A stretch of DNA of 64,000 nucleotides, from contig CAMYOK010000002.1 of the NCBI GenBank assembly GCA_947259995.1, positions 1,032,881 to 1,096,880 on the forward strand. Direction: 5' to 3'. Positions 61,311 to 64,000 of the stretch are shown in pieces. Both the position numbers and the translations under genes were made by a program. Source of the stretch: an uncultured Pseudomonadales bacterium (GTDB lineage: Bacteria > Pseudomonadota > Gammaproteobacteria > Pseudomonadales > Pseudohongiellaceae). The notes below the pieces were generated by a model. That model was not told the DNA's origin. It searched no databases and saw nothing but the letters and a program-made list of their open reading frames with translations. The stretch's first letter is position 1; every line of letters starts with the position of its first letter.

Positions 61311-62084
61311 ATGTTAGTAGTGATCTCCCCAGCAAAGTCACTCGACTACGAAACCCCGTTCAAAACGCGCAAATTCACACAGGCTGAATTTCTCGACGAC
61401 TCCTCTGAGTTAATTAAACAATTGCGCCAGTTTTCACCTGCTCAAGTATCATCGTTGATGTCGATCAGCCCTACATTAGGTGAGCTAAACCAAGAGCGTT
61501 TTAATAATTGGCAACAACCTTTCGATACTGACAACGCTCGTCAAGCACTCTTCGCTTTCAAGGGGGATGTGTATATTGGTTTGGATGCCTACTCTTTAAC
61601 AAGTGAGGATATCCGTTTTGCCCAGGATCATCTGCGCATTCTCTCCGGGCTCTATGGCTTGCTGCGTCCCCTCGATTTAATCCAAGCCTACCGACTCGAA
61701 ATGGGCACCAGCCTTAAAAACGCCAGAGGTAATACGCTCTACGATTTCTGGGGCGAAAAAATAACCGAGGCTCTTAATGCTCAACTAGCCGGCAAGAACA
61801 ATGCCGTCCTTGTTAATTTAGCCTCCAATGAATATTTCAGAGCGGTGAAGCCAAAGCAACTTGCTGCCGAAGTGATTAGCCCAGTGTTCAAGGACTATAA
61901 AAATGGGCAATACAAAATCATTAGCTTCTTTGCCAAGAAAGCGCGCGGACTGATGAGTGCTTATATCATCAAGAATCGCTTAAAGAAGGCAGAGGATCTT
62001 TTGCGTTTCGATTCCGACGGTTATCAGTATAGTGAAAAGGATTCTAAACCTGGCGCTCCCGTTTTTCTTCGCAGGGTAGACTAA
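61311..62084 (+). CDS. yaaA: Peroxide-stress protein YaaA
   Basis: YaaA binds DNA and limits intracellular iron and Fenton damage during peroxide stress. The 257-residue protein (ATG at 61311, GAGG upstream) has the family start [14 protein letters not shown], then [50 protein letters not shown] and [12 protein letters not shown]. It is followed by the DUF938 gene at 3 nt, so the two are likely co-transcribed. Confidence 0.96.
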   Translation: MLVVISPAKSLDYETPFKTRKFTQAEFLDDSSELIKQLRQFSPAQVSSLMSISPTLGELNQERFNNWQQPFDTDNARQALFAFKGDVYIGLDAYSLTSEDIRFAQDHLRILSGLYGLLRPLDLIQAYRLEMGTSLKNARGNTLYDFWGEKITEALNAQLAGKNNAVLVNLASNEYFRAVKPKQLAAEVISPVFKDYKNGQYKIISFFAKKARGLMSAYIIKNRLKKAEDLLRFDSDGYQYSEKDSKPGAPVFLRRVD

Positions 62085-62087
62085 GCA

Positions 62088-62675
62088 ATGACACTTCCTT
62101 TCAGTCAGTCTTGTGAAAACAATAAACAGTTTATTCTTAATGTTATCGAGCGCCATTTTAATGCGCCTGGTAAGCTTATCGAGATTGCCGGAGGGACAGG
62201 CCAGCACGCAGAATTCTTTGCTGCGGCCCTGCCTCATCTACAATGGCAGAGCACTGACATCCCCAGCAATGTCGATTTCCTTAATCAGCGTTTGCTTGCT
62301 GCAAACTTGCCCTCGGCTTTGCAGTTTGATGTCACCCAAGAGCGATTCGAGCACCCACAAGTCGACTATGTTTTCTCTGCCAATAGTTTACACATTATGC
62401 CCGCTACGGCTGTTGTCGAGTTTTTCCGGCATATGAAAACGCTTCTTAAAAAGGAGGGTATGCTTTGTGTCTATGGCCCGTTTAAATATGCAGGCAATTT
62501 CACAAGCCCAAGTAACGCGAATTTCGACCTCTGGTTGAAAGGCAATAATCCACTAAGCGGTATAAGAGATTTCGAAACCGTCTGTGAGCTCGCCACTCAA
62601 GCAGGGTTAGAGTTGCTTGAAGATAATGCGATGCCGGCGAACAATCAGTTACTCGTCTGGAAAAAAACGTGCTGA
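62088..62675 (+). CDS. DUF938 SAM-dependent methyltransferase-like protein
   Basis: The 195-residue protein belongs to the DUF938 class-I methyltransferase-like family (UPF0585). It shows SCENNKQFILNVIERHF, the SAM loop LIEIAGGTGQHAEFFAAALPHLQWQSTDI, VDYVFSANSLHIMP and YGPFKYAGNFTSPSNANFD with the conserved aromatic residues. The substrate is not known. The 166-nt stretch after it, up to rlmA, holds no gene that I can support. Confidence 0.92.
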   Translation: MTLPFSQSCENNKQFILNVIERHFNAPGKLIEIAGGTGQHAEFFAAALPHLQWQSTDIPSNVDFLNQRLLAANLPSALQFDVTQERFEHPQVDYVFSANSLHIMPATAVVEFFRHMKTLLKKEGMLCVYGPFKYAGNFTSPSNANFDLWLKGNNPLSGIRDFETVCELATQAGLELLEDNAMPANNQLLVWKKTC

Positions 62676-62841
62676 CCCCCTAGCAGAACCACGGTTATTC
62701 GACACTTGCGAAGGGTTTGATCATACTGAGCAGAAGGTTTCAGCCGCCCTAATCGCAATGCTACGCCAGACTCAATAGTTTACGTGATGGGATGTTGCAC
62801 AATGACTCCACTCACCAACTTAGAAAGTGTGTCTTAAACCC

Positions 62842-63690
62842 TTAACACACGCCTCTTTTTAGGACGCTGATAGTGATATCTACCGTCAATGCTAGTTGCG
62901 ATAATTGCGCGGCTTTTGCACGGCCTTCGGCGCTCGCTCTATACAAGTGTGGTGTCATCACAAGTAAGTCTGCGATTTGTGCCTGTGACTCTAATTGAAT
63001 AGAAAACTTCACCGATTGCGAATCGTGATGCTCAAAGGATTCTATCGTTTGCGCTTCACTAATCGGTGTCGCTTTAATTTGCGGATAGATGATCTCACGT
63101 AGTTCACGTAGATGATCAACGCCCGACTCTACTAATACTAGCGCCCCGCCGGGCTTTAGAACACGAGCAAACTCTGGGTAGACCGGAAACCCAAACATGC
63201 ATAGAACGACATCGACACTTTGCGATGCCATTGGCAAGTTCGCATTGCTGCCCACCACCCAAGCACATTGCGTTGATTGTTTGGCGGCCGACTGCACAGC
63301 CCATTTGGAAATATCTAAGCCGATGCTCGAAATATCGCACTGTGTGCTTGCCGCATCGATCAGCTCACGCAGGTAGTAGCCTTCGCCACACCCCGCATCA
63401 AGGCATGACAAAGTGTGTGCAGATTTTGCTTGCTGTAAAACTGTCGTACTCAGCGCTTGTGCAATGGGCCGATAATGCCCCTCACTTAAGAAGCGTCGCC
63501 GCGCCGCTATCATCTCTTTGCTATCACCAGGGTCGCGTGAGCGTTTATTCTGCACAGGCAATAAATTCACATAGCCTTCTTTAGCGATGTCAAAACAGTG
63601 GCCTTTCTCACAGCGCCAAAGAGACTCCTGCCGAACGAGGGCTTCACCGTCCAGCGGACAAATCAATGCATCAAAGGGGGTGGCCTTCAT
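62842..63690 (-). CDS. rlmA: 23S rRNA (guanine-745-N1)-methyltransferase RlmA
   Basis: RlmA methylates G745 of 23S rRNA. The typical N-terminal zinc region is followed by FDIAKEGYVNLLPVQNKRSRDPGDSKEMIAARRRFLSEGHY and the SAM motif CLDAGCGEGYYLREL. The zinc motif reads CPLDGEAL...CEKGHCFD: the second Cys of CPxC is Asp, leaving C, C and H. The ATG at 63690 gives 282 residues in line with E. coli; ATGs at 63705 and 63726 would add up to 12 and overlap the neighbouring gene. Confidence 0.92.
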   Translation of the reverse strand: MKATPFDALICPLDGEALVRQESLWRCEKGHCFDIAKEGYVNLLPVQNKRSRDPGDSKEMIAARRRFLSEGHYRPIAQALSTTVLQQAKSAHTLSCLDAGCGEGYYLRELIDAASTQCDISSIGLDISKWAVQSAAKQSTQCAWVVGSNANLPMASQSVDVVLCMFGFPVYPEFARVLKPGGALVLVESGVDHLRELREIIYPQIKATPISEAQTIESFEHHDSQSVKFSIQLESQAQIADLLVMTPHLYRASAEGRAKAAQLSQLALTVDITISVLKRGVC

Positions 63691-63694
63691 CGTG

Positions 63695-64000
63695 CTACAG
63701 GCCATAGATTGCGCCAAATTTTTCATGGACGTACTTAAGGAATGGTGCTGAGCTCAATGGCTTTCCTGTCGCCCGCATGCAAATTTCTGCCGCATCGTAT
63801 TTATTACCATGCTGATGAATATTCTCTCGTAACCATGCTAGCAGGAATGTGTTGTTCCCGGTTGCCAATTCTTCTTCTATCTTGGGGTCCTGTTGCTTTG
63901 CGCTTTCCATGAATTGTGCCGAGTATAAGTTACCAAGCGTATAGGTTGGAAAGTAGCCAAAGGCCGCTTGTGACCAATGCACATCCTGTAGCACCCCTAG
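63695..64000 (-). CDS. M32 carboxypeptidase, C-terminal part (cut by window edge)
   Basis: The last 101 codons of an M32 (carboxypeptidase Taq) zinc peptidase are visible; the frame is open to the window edge, so the 5' part, with the HEXXH site, is outside. The block GVLQDVHWSQAAFGYFPTYTLGNLYSAQF and the tail ATGKPLSSAPFLKYVHEKFGAIYGL are characteristic. Its stop lies 4 nt upstream of the preferred rlmA start, indicating the same transcript. Confidence 0.92.
   Translation of the reverse strand, partial: LGVLQDVHWSQAAFGYFPTYTLGNLYSAQFMESAKQQDPKIEEELATGNNTFLLAWLRENIHQHGNKYDAAEICMRATGKPLSSAPFLKYVHEKFGAIYGL

Overview
The window is a chromosomal segment of a gammaproteobacterium, most likely a marine, Pseudomonadales/Cellvibrionales-like lineage. 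The evidence is gene order (mutM-coaD; rsmD/ftsY-ftsE-ftsX-rpoH; rpmG-rpmB-radC-coaBC-algC-argB-slmA-pyrE-rph-yicC; gmk-rpoZ-spoT-ridA-recG), the presence of CmoAB and SlmA, lipoprotein and beta-barrel envelope genes, and a TAXI-type TRAP transporter. The genus cannot be fixed from sequence alone. No rRNA, tRNA, CRISPR array, integrase or insertion sequence was seen.

Layout. 1-6.4 kb: a leftward run of five envelope genes of unknown function (a PEGA-repeat membrane protein cut by the window edge, a TPR/PEGA-like membrane protein, two lipoproteins, one with 37 consecutive serines, and a TPR protein with a TonB-C-like tail). 6.7-16 kb: housekeeping genes for DNA repair, CoA synthesis, rRNA/tRNA methylation, SRP-dependent targeting, division, the heat-shock sigma factor and thiazole synthesis. 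16-19.3 kb: a TAXI TRAP binding protein and fused permease. 19.3-23.1 kb: a serine hydrolase, a YgjP-type metallohydrolase and cmoAB. 23.1-24.4 kb: a lone RAYT/Y1-transposase-like protein with a damaged HUH motif and a DnaA-like tail, lying between hairpins. 24.4-32.65 kb: the conserved rpmG-to-yicC block.

32.66-47.6 kb is an accessory region between yicC and gmk, which are neighbours in for example Pseudomonas aeruginosa. It starts only 9 bp after yicC with an AT-rich leftward three-gene cassette: cytosine-C5 methyltransferase, McrB-like AAA+ NTPase with a recombinase core-binding-like N-terminus, and a DUF2357/PD-(D/E)XK nuclease. This resembles the NTP-dependent LlaJI/BsuMI restriction-modification systems. 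Next come a HipBA module with four phased operators over its promoter, a NYN/OST-HTH protein just upstream of it, a small membrane protein, a divergent GST/WYL-regulator pair sharing a palindrome, an acidic beta-barrel protein, a DUF2959 lipoprotein and helicase HrpB. This region holds the most interesting material of the window.

47.6-64 kb: gmk-rpoZ-spoT-ridA-recG, an HDOD protein, ubiA, glutaryl-CoA dehydrogenase, uvrD with a LexA-like box, arfB, a YciA-type thioesterase, two small unknown genes (one DUF4265), yaaA, a DUF938 methyltransferase, rlmA and the 3' end of an M32 carboxypeptidase gene. Several conserved genes start at TTG or GTG (thiS, hrpB, spoT, ridA, ubiA), with a ribosome binding site clearest for spoT and ridA.
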